Shown piece after piece: positions 17,759-26,339 of a stretch of DNA of 64,000 bases (its first letter is position 1; every line of letters begins with the position of its first letter). Source of the DNA: Schlesneria paludicola DSM 18645 (GTDB lineage Bacteria > Planctomycetota > Planctomycetia > Planctomycetales > Planctomycetaceae); assembly GCF_000255655.1 (NCBI RefSeq), contig NZ_JH636434.1, forward strand, positions 1,565,066 through 1,629,065. Direction: 5' to 3'. A program made the position numbers and the translations under genes. The notes under the pieces are model-generated. The model had not been told where the DNA came from. It did not search any database and saw nothing but the letters and a program-made list of their open reading frames with translations.

Positions 17759-18068
17759 CACGACCTGCCCAATCTAGATGGCTCGAACGAAATCGATCTC
17801 GATGCTCACGCCGCGATTTTAAGTAGGCCACTCAAAGAATCTAGTGTCTCCTCATGTCCCAAACCCTGGGGCTTCCAGCGTGAGACTCATCCAGCCCCGG
17901 CCACCGTACTGATATTTCTAGCCCTGGCAATGCGCTCGAGACAGAATGGAGATCACGGAAGTGACGAAGGCTGCAGTCCATTCCGTGCGGACATCAAAGA
18001 ACGAAGCCGGCCGATTTCCAGGAAATCGGCCGGCCACTGTTTAACGTCAACAAGAAGAATCGAAGAGA
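17759..18068. other. Intergenic region with a strong hairpin
   Basis: A 310-base gap between ispD and the duplicated-Cys protein, both on the minus strand. It holds the strong stem-loop at 18006-18034 and presumably the ispD promoter. No coding frame was recognised. Confidence 0.5.
18006..18034 (-). terminator. Strong stem-loop terminator
   Basis: GCCGGCCGATTTCC and its exact complement GGAAATCGGCCGGC flank a single A, giving a stem of 12-13 bp with a tight loop, 34 bases after the stop of the minus-strand secreted protein gene. The bases beyond on the minus strand are TTCGTTCTTT, a usable U-rich tail. Confidence 0.72.
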
Positions 18069-18515
18069 TTACTTCTTCTTGATTTCGAAGCCTTTTTCGA
18101 AGGCCTTGTCACTGAAGACCAACTCGGCCTGTGCGTCACCCTTGGCTTCGGCAACTTTGCCTTTGCAATTGTTGCAGCAGAACGTGACCTTCACGCCGCT
18201 GACTTCGACCCCGGTGTCTGCGTTCAACTTGCCACCCGATAGTGGGCACTTCACTTGCGTAAATTGACCGGTTGACACCAGTTGGGCGTTAGCCTTGGTG
18301 GCGTACTTCGCGCTGTCTTTGGTGAAAGCACCGGGGCAGTTGCCACAGCAGAAGTAGACCTTGGCACCCTTGTAGTCAGCAGTCTTGTCTTCGAGGGCAG
18401 GCTTGCCAGAGATTGGACAAGTTGCGCTGAACTTGGCCTTTTCGTCTGCGGCAAACGCCACCAACCCGACGGCAAACACGGCACAAAACAACACACTGAA
18501 ACGGCGAATAGACAT
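18069..18515 (-). CDS. Small secreted protein with duplicated Cys motifs
   Basis: A 148-residue exported protein with a signal peptide (residues 1-22, ending AFA). It contains two related halves: CPISG (Cys33) with FCCGNC (Cys56, 57, 60), and CPLSG (Cys90) with FCCNNC (Cys113, 114, 117). Each half reads Cys-Pro-x-Ser-Gly, about 18 residues, then a Val-x-Phe-Cys-Cys-x-Asn-Cys strand, much like YHS/heavy-metal-binding modules. A periplasmic metal-binding role is a reasonable inference but the metal is unknown. It is followed by a strong terminator, so it seems to be a monocistronic, well-expressed gene. Confidence 0.85.
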   Translation of the reverse strand: MSIRRFSVLFCAVFAVGLVAFAADEKAKFSATCPISGKPALEDKTADYKGAKVYFCCGNCPGAFTKDSAKYATKANAQLVSTGQFTQVKCPLSGGKLNADTGVEVSGVKVTFCCNNCKGKVAEAKGDAQAELVFSDKAFEKGFEIKKK

Positions 18516-18764
18516 CTGGAAAACCTTTCGTAAAGTTCAAGACAGAACGTTGACCTGGCGCAAGATTTCACGTTTCGGTGATCTTCGCCAGAATGGACAA
18601 TTCACACACGCAAACGGTGACTTGGATCACACACATGGTGATCCCGCGGATCTGCACAGCAGATTCATCAGTGCATCAAGGCGTGCCCCGCATGAATTGA
18701 ACGGGATGTTGTGAACTCGATACAGAGACCTCAACACCCATCACACGGACGCGCCTACGCCCGG

Positions 18765-19190
18765 TTAGATATTCCAGCGGCAGAGCATGCTTCGCTCTGG
18801 CGGACCGAGTAAATGCATCGGCGGCGACTGATCGCCGATGGACGCCAGAACCGCCCCAAAATCGGGACGAATGTCTGCAGGGATGGGCAGCGCGACGAGA
18901 TCTCGGCTCGAGTCGATTGCCACGCGCGATTTCGCTTCGATGACGGCAACGGGCGCAATCGCCAGTTTGCAGCGACACGGCGAGGTTGTGACCAGAGGCC
19001 GGTCCGAAGGTTTTCGACTGACCGCACGTACTGAAACCGCAGACTTCAGACGACAGCAGGAACGGACGGGAGCTTGCTGGCGTTGCTCCAATTGAGCCCG
19101 TCGAGCACAACAACAATCACGAAACAGCCCGGGCGGCAATAGCATTGCGGCCAGCAGCGGCAGAATCGAGATGAGTCGGACAGCCCACAT
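18765..19190 (-). CDS. Cys-rich predicted secreted protein, unknown
   Basis: A 141-residue frame with a hydrophobic N-terminus (MWAVRLISILPLLAAMLLPPGLF) that looks like a signal peptide, followed by clustered cysteines (DCCCARR, SCCRLK, CRCKL) and a Pro-rich tail. I do not recognise a family. The signal peptide and position after another Cys-rich secreted protein on the same strand suggest a real gene; codon content is otherwise not decisive. Confidence 0.5.
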   Translation of the reverse strand: MWAVRLISILPLLAAMLLPPGLFRDCCCARRAQLEQRQQAPVRSCCRLKSAVSVRAVSRKPSDRPLVTTSPCRCKLAIAPVAVIEAKSRVAIDSSRDLVALPIPADIRPDFGAVLASIGDQSPPMHLLGPPERSMLCRWNI

Positions 19191-19593
19191 AGGAGTCAGT
19201 CGCCTGGAATTCGGTACGAGCGAGTGGAACGAATCATAACCTCTTGATGCGTCGACGAAAAGAGCAGATCAACTTGAAACCGAAGGTTCTTGGAATCGAA
19301 ACGAACCCATCGTCGCTAAGACGCATCGTCACGTTTTGCGTATCTTACCTGCATCACATCCCCCCAGAGTACCAGCAACAACCAGCCCAGCTTGATTTGC
19401 CCAAGCAACCGCCGTCAGCGCAGACTCAATTGTGCGTGGTCGCATGGGCGAATTGTCACTATAACACGACGAGGCATTTCGGATCGCCAGAGTGATTGAT
19501 GTGGACCAGATCGAATCCTTGAAGCGAACCGGATTTCTTCCGTCGTTTCGATTCCCAATTTGCCGCGAACCAGTCCGTTGATGAAAGTGTTTG
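19191..19593. other. Intergenic region, no clear content
   Basis: A 403-base divergent gap between the Cys-rich protein gene and the DUF3050 gene. Open frames here (around 19244-19495 and 19329-19663) have no recognised features. It should contain both promoters. Confidence 0.4.
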
Positions 19594-20379
19594 ATGCCCT
19601 CGACCACGTCGACAATTCCTGAATCGGGCAACCACGCGGATCTGCCAACCTTACGAGTGGCACTGATCGATCATCCGCTTTACGACGCGGTTCAGACCGT
19701 TGACAACTTGCGTCTGTTCATGCGTGAGCATGTCTTCGCGGTTTGGGATTTCATGTCGCTATTGAAGCGATTGCAGCAAGTGGTGACCTGCTGCAATGTC
19801 CCCTGGATGCCCCCCGCCGATGCTTCGCTCGCCCGCTTCATCAATCAAATCGTCGTGGGCGAAGAATGCGACGAAGACGGGCGCGGCGGTTTTGCCAGCC
19901 ACTTCGAACTGTACCTTTCGGCGATGGACGAAATTCAGGCGGACACCCAGCCCATTCGAGATTTCTTGACTCAAATCCGCCATGGAGCCCCGGCAGAGCA
20001 GGCATTACAAAAGGTGAACATCCTCGATTCGACCCGCGAGTTCGTTAGATTGACGCTACGACTGACGCATCAAGGCCAGCCGCATGAAGTCGCGGCCGCC
20101 TTTTTCTATGGTCGCGAGGACGTGATTCCCGACATGTTTTCGCGGCTTGTGAAGACCCTGACGCAATGTGGGTTCGGCGTCGAGCGGCTGGTTCACTACC
20201 TCGAGCGTCACATTGAATTGGATGCCAACGACCACGGTCCCCTCGCCCAGAAATTGGTACGATCGCTGTGTGCGAGCAACGCTGTGCGAGAACGTGAGGC
20301 CGAACAGGCAGCACGGGCGGCGATCTTGCAACGGATGGCACTCTGGGAAGGCATCTTGAAATCGATTCCGAGTTCGTGA
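19594..20379 (+). CDS. DUF3050 protein, heme-oxygenase-like fold
   Basis: A 261-residue helical protein of the DUF3050 family: 'LIDHPLYDAVQTVDNLRLFMREHVFAVWDFMSLLKRLQ' near residues 25-62, 'QIVVGEECDEDGRGGFASHFELYLSAMDE', 'FFYGREDVIPDMFSRLV' and 'HIELDANDHGPLA' near residue 210. The spaced Glu/His residues (EHVFAVW, GEE...H, GRE, HIELD..DH) resemble the ligands of heme-oxygenase-like di-metal oxidases, so an iron-dependent oxidase is plausible. ATG 19594 follows an in-frame TTG. No partner genes lie next to it. Family assignment is good; the reaction is unknown. Confidence 0.85.
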   Translation: MPSTTSTIPESGNHADLPTLRVALIDHPLYDAVQTVDNLRLFMREHVFAVWDFMSLLKRLQQVVTCCNVPWMPPADASLARFINQIVVGEECDEDGRGGFASHFELYLSAMDEIQADTQPIRDFLTQIRHGAPAEQALQKVNILDSTREFVRLTLRLTHQGQPHEVAAAFFYGREDVIPDMFSRLVKTLTQCGFGVERLVHYLERHIELDANDHGPLAQKLVRSLCASNAVREREAEQAARAAILQRMALWEGILKSIPSS

Positions 20380-20517
20380 TGAGCCATAGCAAGCCGACTG
20401 AGGCACAAGCCACGACCAGCGGTGGCCACGGCCGACCAGCCCAATGAGATCAGGGAAACGGGCAACTTTGTGTTCATGAGGCCACTGAGTTTGGCTTCGG
20501 TACAGAATCGGGCCGCG

Positions 20518-21651
20518 CTACTTCAACAGACCGCCACTCAACGACAACGAACGCGATGAATTCTCGTCGAGTTCCGCAGAAAGAATCTCGTGATATAGAG
20601 CGACCGTCTTGGACACCATCTGATCGACGTTGAACTCTTTCATGACCTCTTCGCGTGCGGCACGGCCAATTCGTCGCGCCTCAACAGGATCGTCCAAAAG
20701 ATCGATGATCCGCGTTGCCAGTGCTTCGCTGTTCGCGGGAGGAATCAATAACCCCGTTTCGGCATCGCGGACAACTCGGTACACCCCTCCTACGCGTGTC
20801 GCGATGACGGGCCGCCCCATTGCCATGGCCTGGAGCATAATTGTGCCGATCCCCTGCTGCAGCGAAGGCAAGCAGAAGATATCCATCGCTTCCAGCGCGT
20901 CGTCAAACTCGAGCAGATTTGGCACGAACGTCACGTGGTCTTGAATTTTCAGCTCGCACGCCAGTCGCCTGAGATTTGATTCCTCTGGCCCGGCCCCGGC
21001 AATCACGAACTCCACGTCTCGCCCGGTGGCGAGAACTCGCGCGGCGGCCCCCAAGAAGTAGGGAAAGCCTTTGACGGCTTCAAGCGGTCCGGCGGTCCCC
21101 ACGACCGGCACACGATTCAGTTCGAGCACGCTGGTTTCATCGCACGACTCCACAGCATCGACGCCGCTATGAATCACCGAGATGAAATCGTCCGGCAGAC
21201 CGGTGCGCTCGTGTAAGTCTGTTTTGACCGCTTCACTGACGGCAATAATCCGTCGACACCAACGCCGATCGATGATCAATCGCTCGTGTGGTTGCAGATA
21301 GTCGTGCACCGTCAGGATGAAAGGACGTTTCAGCTTCCTGGCGAGCCACATCCCCTGCCGCGCGGCGTTCCGCGCCTGGATATGGATCAAATCCGGCGGG
21401 TCGAGCTGAAACTGGCGTCGCATCATGCGCATCACCACTCCGCCCCAAACCGGCCAATTCAGATGTGAGAATTCACTGATGTGAAGTTCCCTGCGCCGTT
21501 CCGGCTCGACCTGTCGCGCATCAGGGCAAACCAAACTGCTGCGGATGCCATTCAACGGCAAACGCTCGGCCAGCCGCAATGAGTAGGCACAGCTTCCGCG
21601 AACGGTAAACGGGCCTGAGAAAAGCAGAATCGAGAGCTCAATCTCTGACAT
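20518..21651 (-). CDS. GT4 family glycosyltransferase
   Basis: A 377-residue GT-B fold glycosyltransferase of family 4. The N-terminal Rossmann half includes 'LILFSGPFTVRGSCAYSLRLAERL'-like sequence and 'DLIHIQARN'; the C-terminal half carries 'VPVVGTAGPLEAVKGFPYFLGAAARVL', 'FVIAGAGPEESNLRRLA' and the donor-binding 'LPSLQQGIGTIMLQAMAMGRPVIATRVGGVYRVV'. The usual E-x7-E motif reads Q-x-G-x-G..Q, so the first acidic residue is replaced by Gln, which is unusual. ATG 21651 (MSEIELS) is chosen over an upstream start with a non-GT4 leader. The acceptor is unknown; it lies apart from the main polysaccharide locus. Confidence 0.87.
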   Translation of the reverse strand: MSEIELSILLFSGPFTVRGSCAYSLRLAERLPLNGIRSSLVCPDARQVEPERRRELHISEFSHLNWPVWGGVVMRMMRRQFQLDPPDLIHIQARNAARQGMWLARKLKRPFILTVHDYLQPHERLIIDRRWCRRIIAVSEAVKTDLHERTGLPDDFISVIHSGVDAVESCDETSVLELNRVPVVGTAGPLEAVKGFPYFLGAAARVLATGRDVEFVIAGAGPEESNLRRLACELKIQDHVTFVPNLLEFDDALEAMDIFCLPSLQQGIGTIMLQAMAMGRPVIATRVGGVYRVVRDAETGLLIPPANSEALATRIIDLLDDPVEARRIGRAAREEVMKEFNVDQMVSKTVALYHEILSAELDENSSRSLSLSGGLLK

Positions 21652-21732
21652 GCGAAGTGACTCGTCGGACCATGAATTCAATCGACACACTCGGGCGAAC
21701 AAACGGATTGGCGTTCGTTCCACCCCAGTGCA

Positions 21733-22359
21733 TCACAAATGACGAAGTCCTTTGGGGCGTTGAAGTACTTCATTCAATAAGATCGCCTGACGAACACCCT
21801 GCGGATTTTGCAGCACGGCAACCAAGGGATGAACAGGCAGGACGGTGAGCGCCGGCACTGCCAACCCCTTCCCCAAATCTTGCTGCACCGTCGCCGTGAT
21901 TTCTTTTTGCACGGCCGCATCAACTCGATTACCCAGTTGATGCGTCCGAATCCCGTCCCCCAAATGGGCCGACGGTAAAGTCGCTTCGGTTGATCGCGGC
22001 ATCGATCGAGCAGGTACGGGCGGCTTTTGAGCTCCCCGGGAACCGGCTTGATTAGGTTTTTGTCGCCTCTCATTCTGCGGCTTGGACTGCCGCGGCTGCG
22101 ACGGCACTTTTTTCGCCTCAGGTGTTGCTTCCGATTTCGGCTTCCGCTTGTCGCCGGTCAATTCCTTCAACAACGTTTCGATCTCACTGCGACCGGTCTG
22201 TTGTGGCTTGGGATTTGGATTCTTCGGACGCGCGGCCGCGTTGGCCGAGTTCGATTGAATCACATTCACGAACCACCCCAGCACCGAAATCACCAGCACA
22301 ATTGTACCGAAGACTTCCGTGAAGTCGAATTTTGCAGCCAGCAGTGGGAACACAGTCAT
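21733..22359 (-). CDS. Single-pass membrane protein with disordered tail, next to floA
   Basis: A 208-residue protein with one N-terminal membrane helix ('FGTIVLVISVLGWFVNVIQ', residues about 17-35), a long Lys/Pro/Gln-rich disordered region (about 42-130) and a compact C-terminal part ending 'PQGVRQAILLNEVLQRPKGLRHL', which looks conserved. The function is not known. It lies 53 bases downstream of floA on the same strand and may share its transcript, so a role in the flotillin membrane domain is possible. It is not an NfeD-like protein, the usual FloA neighbour. Confidence 0.72.
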   Translation of the reverse strand: MTVFPLLAAKFDFTEVFGTIVLVISVLGWFVNVIQSNSANAAARPKNPNPKPQQTGRSEIETLLKELTGDKRKPKSEATPEAKKVPSQPRQSKPQNERRQKPNQAGSRGAQKPPVPARSMPRSTEATLPSAHLGDGIRTHQLGNRVDAAVQKEITATVQQDLGKGLAVPALTVLPVHPLVAVLQNPQGVRQAILLNEVLQRPKGLRHL

Positions 22360-22412
22360 TCCTCACGAGAAAACCTGAGACAAGAACAGTCCCCAAAACA
22401 ACATGGGCGACG

Positions 22413-23450
22413 TCACTTCGAGATACTCGGTCCCGCAATCGTGTTTCTCATTTGTGTATCGGCCTGCACGTTTTTCAACTCAAAGTAGTCCATCAGTCCA
22501 AGCGTCCCTTTTCGGAATCCATCGGCGATCGCAACCGGAACTTCCGCTTCCGAGAGCACGACTTTCGCGCGATTTTCTTGAACGTGCGCCACCATCTCTT
22601 GTTCGCGGGCCGTGAAATCCGCTCGACGCTGTTCGGCCTTCGCCTGTGCAACCCGCATGTCGGCCTCGGCCTGATCCGCCGAAAGACGTGCTCCGATATT
22701 CTCGCCCACATCAATATCGGCGATATCAATCGAAACGATCTCAAACGCGGTTTGCGCTTCCAACCCCTGATTCAACACGGTCTGTGAGATCATCTCGGGG
22801 TTTTCAAGCACCAGCTTGTACGATTCTGTCGACCCGATTGCCTGCACAATCCCTTGCCCCACGCGTGCGACAATCGTTTCTTCTGTCGCACCGCCAATCA
22901 ACTGATGGATGTTCGTCCGAACGGTCACGCGGGCCCGCGCCTTGAGCACGATTCCATCGCCCGCAACGGCGTCCAGCGTCATCTGGCCCTTACGAGTATC
23001 CGGGCAGTCGATCACTTTGGGATAAACACTGGTTCGAACCGCTTCCAGGATGTCGCGCCCCGCCAGATCAATTGCTTGAGCGGTCTGCCAGTCGAGGTCG
23101 ATGTTGGCACGATTGGCCGCCACGAGTGCGCGAATCACATTCGGAACATTTCCACCCGCAAGATAGTGCGATTCCAAATCGCGCGTACTGACTTGATAGA
23201 CTTCGGTCAGCCCTGCCTGCACCGCGATGATCTTCGCCCGGACGATCACCGCCGGATTGACCTTTCGAATCGACATCATCAACAGATGCCCCAGCGAAAT
23301 GTCCGCTCCCGTCGCCAGGCACTGAATATACAGGCTGATGAAACGCGCGAAGATCGCGAAGAAAATCAACCCAATAATGCCGAAAAAGGCGATGATGATA
23401 AATGTCGTCATGACTTGAGATTGAGCGAGCAGCAATGCAGGCATCGACAT
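22413..23450 (-). CDS. floA: Flotillin-like protein FloA
   Basis: A 345-residue FloA/YqfA homologue. An N-terminal membrane hairpin ('[37 protein letters not shown]', residues about 16-52) is followed by an SPFH-like region ('[43 protein letters not shown]') and a C-terminal Ala/Glu-rich coiled coil with '[27 protein letters not shown]'. FloA scaffolds membrane microdomains. The start ATG 23450 has GAAGGA 4 bases upstream. The small membrane protein downstream is probably co-transcribed. Confidence 0.95.
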   Translation of the reverse strand: MSMPALLLAQSQVMTTFIIIAFFGIIGLIFFAIFARFISLYIQCLATGADISLGHLLMMSIRKVNPAVIVRAKIIAVQAGLTEVYQVSTRDLESHYLAGGNVPNVIRALVAANRANIDLDWQTAQAIDLAGRDILEAVRTSVYPKVIDCPDTRKGQMTLDAVAGDGIVLKARARVTVRTNIHQLIGGATEETIVARVGQGIVQAIGSTESYKLVLENPEMISQTVLNQGLEAQTAFEIVSIDIADIDVGENIGARLSADQAEADMRVAQAKAEQRRADFTAREQEMVAHVQENRAKVVLSEAEVPVAIADGFRKGTLGLMDYFELKNVQADTQMRNTIAGPSISK

Positions 23451-23868
23451 GAAATCCTTCTATTGGCGATCATCACGACACGGAAATCGCAGCCAAGACC
23501 GCACCCCAACCGACCTGTGTCTCGACACGCAATTGTTGGCATCTGTTCAAAGTTCGGAAACCTATCGTACCCACTCCGTGCTCGTTCCGGAACGGGTGGC
23601 GGCCGAAAACCATGGCGAAAGGGCTTCGACACCACGTCTTGATCCTATCCGATGGAACTCAAAAACGAGAGCATCATGTTGAAATCGCCTTAGGTCAGTC
23701 GAATTCACCGCGCCGGGATTGAGATCGTCCGAATTGCCGACGGGAAAATTACTCTCTTGCGCACGGCCACACGCTTCGTTAAACTGAAGGATTGCTCCGC
23801 CGAACCCGGCGAGCGGCTATGAACATCCTCGACCACTGGTCGAGTCGCGACCTTTGACGAACGACCGA
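23451..23868. other. Intergenic region, no clear content
   Basis: A 418-base divergent gap between floA and rlmN. It should hold both promoters, but no unambiguous -35/-10 pair was picked out. Short frames inside it have no recognised content. The last 30 bases before rlmN could encode an alternative upstream TTG start at 23854. Confidence 0.4.
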
Positions 23869-24948
23869 ATGGCGAACCCAACTATTTCGACCGAGACAAC
23901 CTCAAAACGACGCGTTTACGAACTCGATCTCGGGGGCTTGAGCGCCTGGTGTGAGTCACAGGGATTTCCCAAATATCGCGCCGAGCAAATTCGTCGCTGG
24001 ATCTTCGGACATCGCGTCGACGACTTTTCCGCGATGCACGACATTCCCGCGGCGCTGCGAGCAGCACTGACAGCCGAGTTCTCACTATTTCCAGCGCGCG
24101 TGGCGAATCACCAAGTTGCAAACGACCGAACCGAGAAGCTGCTACTGGAACTCGGCGATGGGCAACTGATCGAATGCGTGCTGATGCGCGAGACCGATCG
24201 GCGAACCATCTGCATCTCGACCCAGGTCGGCTGCGCCATGGGCTGCGTTTTCTGCGCCAGCGGAATGCTCGGCCTGAAACGAAACCTGACGACGGGGGAA
24301 ATCCTCGAACAGATCTTGCGTTTGGATCGCCTGCTGGCGAAAGGTGAACAGATCACAAATGTCGTCGTGATGGGAATTGGCGAGCCACTCGCCAATCTCA
24401 AATCGCTGGTTCCGGCGCTCGATACGTTGAACGAAAAAGGTGGACTGGGAATTGGTGCGCGCCGCATCACCATCTCGACGGTCGGACTTCCAGAAAAGAT
24501 TCGCGAGTTGGCGAAACTCGGTAAACAATACAATCTGGCCGTCTCGCTACACGCCCCCAACGACGAATTGCGGAACCGCCTGGTGCCCGTCAACGACAAG
24601 ATCGGCATCGATGCAATTCTGGCGGCAGCGGACGAGTACTTCGAGATCACCGGCCGGCGCGTCACGTACGAATACGTGCTGCTTTCGGGTGTGAACGATG
24701 AACCGTTCCACGCTCGACAACTTGCCAAACGGCTGCAGTCACGCATCGCACACGTGAATCTGATTCCCATGAACGGCGTGACCGAGCTTGAGTTTGTCGC
24801 CCCGACCGCCCCCCGCACCGATGAGTTCGTCCAAGTCTTGGAATCCTTCGGCATCCCCGCTACCGTCAGGAAACGCAAGGGCGCCGACATCGACGCTGCT
24901 TGCGGACAACTTCGACTGGCGAAAGAGCGTGAAAAAACTCCGTCCTGA
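23869..24948 (+). CDS. rlmN: 23S rRNA (adenine2503-C2)-methyltransferase RlmN
   Basis: A 359-residue radical-SAM methyltransferase. The cluster motif is 'CAMGCVFCASG' (CxxxCxxC), the N-terminal 'GLSAWCESQGFPKYRAEQIRRWIFGHRV' is the RNA-recruiting helical domain, and 'GIGEPLAN', 'ISTVGLPEKI', 'LAVSLHAPND' and 'LSGVNDEPFHARQLAKRL' are RlmN/Cfr family blocks. The catalytic C-terminal Cys is in 'AACGQLRLA'. It methylates C2 of A2503 in 23S rRNA and also A37 in some tRNAs. ATG 23869 is taken as the start; a TTG 15 bases upstream is possible. Confidence 0.94.
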   Translation: MANPTISTETTSKRRVYELDLGGLSAWCESQGFPKYRAEQIRRWIFGHRVDDFSAMHDIPAALRAALTAEFSLFPARVANHQVANDRTEKLLLELGDGQLIECVLMRETDRRTICISTQVGCAMGCVFCASGMLGLKRNLTTGEILEQILRLDRLLAKGEQITNVVVMGIGEPLANLKSLVPALDTLNEKGGLGIGARRITISTVGLPEKIRELAKLGKQYNLAVSLHAPNDELRNRLVPVNDKIGIDAILAAADEYFEITGRRVTYEYVLLSGVNDEPFHARQLAKRLQSRIAHVNLIPMNGVTELEFVAPTAPRTDEFVQVLESFGIPATVRKRKGADIDAACGQLRLAKEREKTPS

Positions 24949-24969
24949 GCGGACGCTTGGATGAGGATC

Positions 24970-26202
24970 TCAACTGACGAGTGGCTCGGGACCGATCGTC
25001 AGCACCGTGAAATCCTGAGCGGGATGCGCCTTCACGTAGTCCAGCACCGTCTGCGTGGTCAGAGCTTCAATCTTGGCACGGACCTCTTCCATTGTGACGA
25101 TGCGTCCGAGATAGAACCAGTTCCGGGCAAGTGATCCTGCGCGTCCACCAGTCGATTCCTGTGCCATGATCAGCGAACTTTTTGCGCGTGCTTTGCACCG
25201 AGCAAGTTCCTCCTCTTCGATCCCCTCACCCAGTCGAACAAGCTCACGCAGCAACACATCCAGCGTTTCCTGCGCACGCTCGGACGTCGTCCCCGCATAA
25301 CAAAGTACCTGCCCTTCCGACTTGATGGAATTCAGCGAGGCATACACCGAATAACACAAAGCGCGCTTCTCTCGAACTTCGGTGAACAGGCGGCTGCTCA
25401 TGCCACCGCTCAAAACATTCACCGCGGCCCATGCCTGATAGTAATCATCTGCACCGTAGGGAACCGCGGGATAGCTGACGCCGATATGGGTTTGCGTCGA
25501 TTCATGCGAAAGGTGATCGCGATAAACACCACGAGCGCCCGTCTTCAATACGATCTCGTTGGCGCCACTCCAATCTCCGAACGCCTCGTCCAGAATCGGC
25601 GCCAATTCCTCAAGCGTCACATTGCCAGCGATGCCGAGGATTGCGCCTTGTGGGCGAACGCAACGCCGAAACTGCTGGCGCACGGCATCAGGAGTAATCT
25701 GCTCCAAATCCTCGAGCGTCCCCTCGGCCGGTTTGCCCCATGGTGATGGAAAGCAACGCCGAACCAGTTCAAACATCACTTTCTGACGAGGTTCATCCTC
25801 GATCACCAGCAATGACTGCTCAACCCCCGCCATCACGGCTTCGAAGTCATCCTCGTTGAACAACGGATGACGGATCACTTCTCCGTAGAGTCGCAGCGCT
25901 GCGGGAAGATTCTCGGACAGGCACGCCCCACTGATCACCAGATGATTGAGAGATGCCGATTCGTGCGCCTGAATCCCAAGCCGATCGAACGCAGAAAGCA
26001 GCTCACGGCTGGACATCGATCCCGTCCCGCGCGTAATCCAATCTGCCAGCGCACTAGCGGTACCGTTTTGCCCCGCAGGATCAAAGGCACTTCCGGCGGG
26101 AATTAGTAGCGTGAATGCCGCCGAACGCACGGCAGGCATCGTTTCAACAAGCACGGTCAGCCCATTGCTGAGTGTCTTGTGATGAATTTCATGTCCGATC
26201 AT
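24970..26202 (-). CDS. M16 peptidase-like protein lacking the zinc motif
   Basis: A 410-residue protein with the two-lobed M16B (processing-peptidase) fold: 'LSNGLTVLVETMPAVRSAAFTLLIPAGSAFDPAGQNGTASALADWITRGTGS' is the N-lobe, and 'SSRLFTEVREKRALCYSVYA' is the C-lobe R/Y motif that shapes the active cavity. The HxxEH zinc motif normally found after the 'G.A' segment is absent: the place reads TASALADW. It is therefore probably the non-catalytic subunit that pairs with an active M16 protein, which is not in this window. It converges on rlmN with 21 bases between stops. Confidence 0.88.
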   Translation of the reverse strand: MIGHEIHHKTLSNGLTVLVETMPAVRSAAFTLLIPAGSAFDPAGQNGTASALADWITRGTGSMSSRELLSAFDRLGIQAHESASLNHLVISGACLSENLPAALRLYGEVIRHPLFNEDDFEAVMAGVEQSLLVIEDEPRQKVMFELVRRCFPSPWGKPAEGTLEDLEQITPDAVRQQFRRCVRPQGAILGIAGNVTLEELAPILDEAFGDWSGANEIVLKTGARGVYRDHLSHESTQTHIGVSYPAVPYGADDYYQAWAAVNVLSGGMSSRLFTEVREKRALCYSVYASLNSIKSEGQVLCYAGTTSERAQETLDVLLRELVRLGEGIEEEELARCKARAKSSLIMAQESTGGRAGSLARNWFYLGRIVTMEEVRAKIEALTTQTVLDYVKAHPAQDFTVLTIGPEPLVS

Positions 26203-26339
26203 AGATCCATCTTCAATGCAGCGAGGGAATCACTGTGGTGGGCGTCACACTGTGGTGAGCGTCACATGGTCCACATTGGTTTTCGCGCGAGTATGGCAGA
26301 TGCGATCTTCAGCGGCAATCACCAGACGCCACCTCCGGC

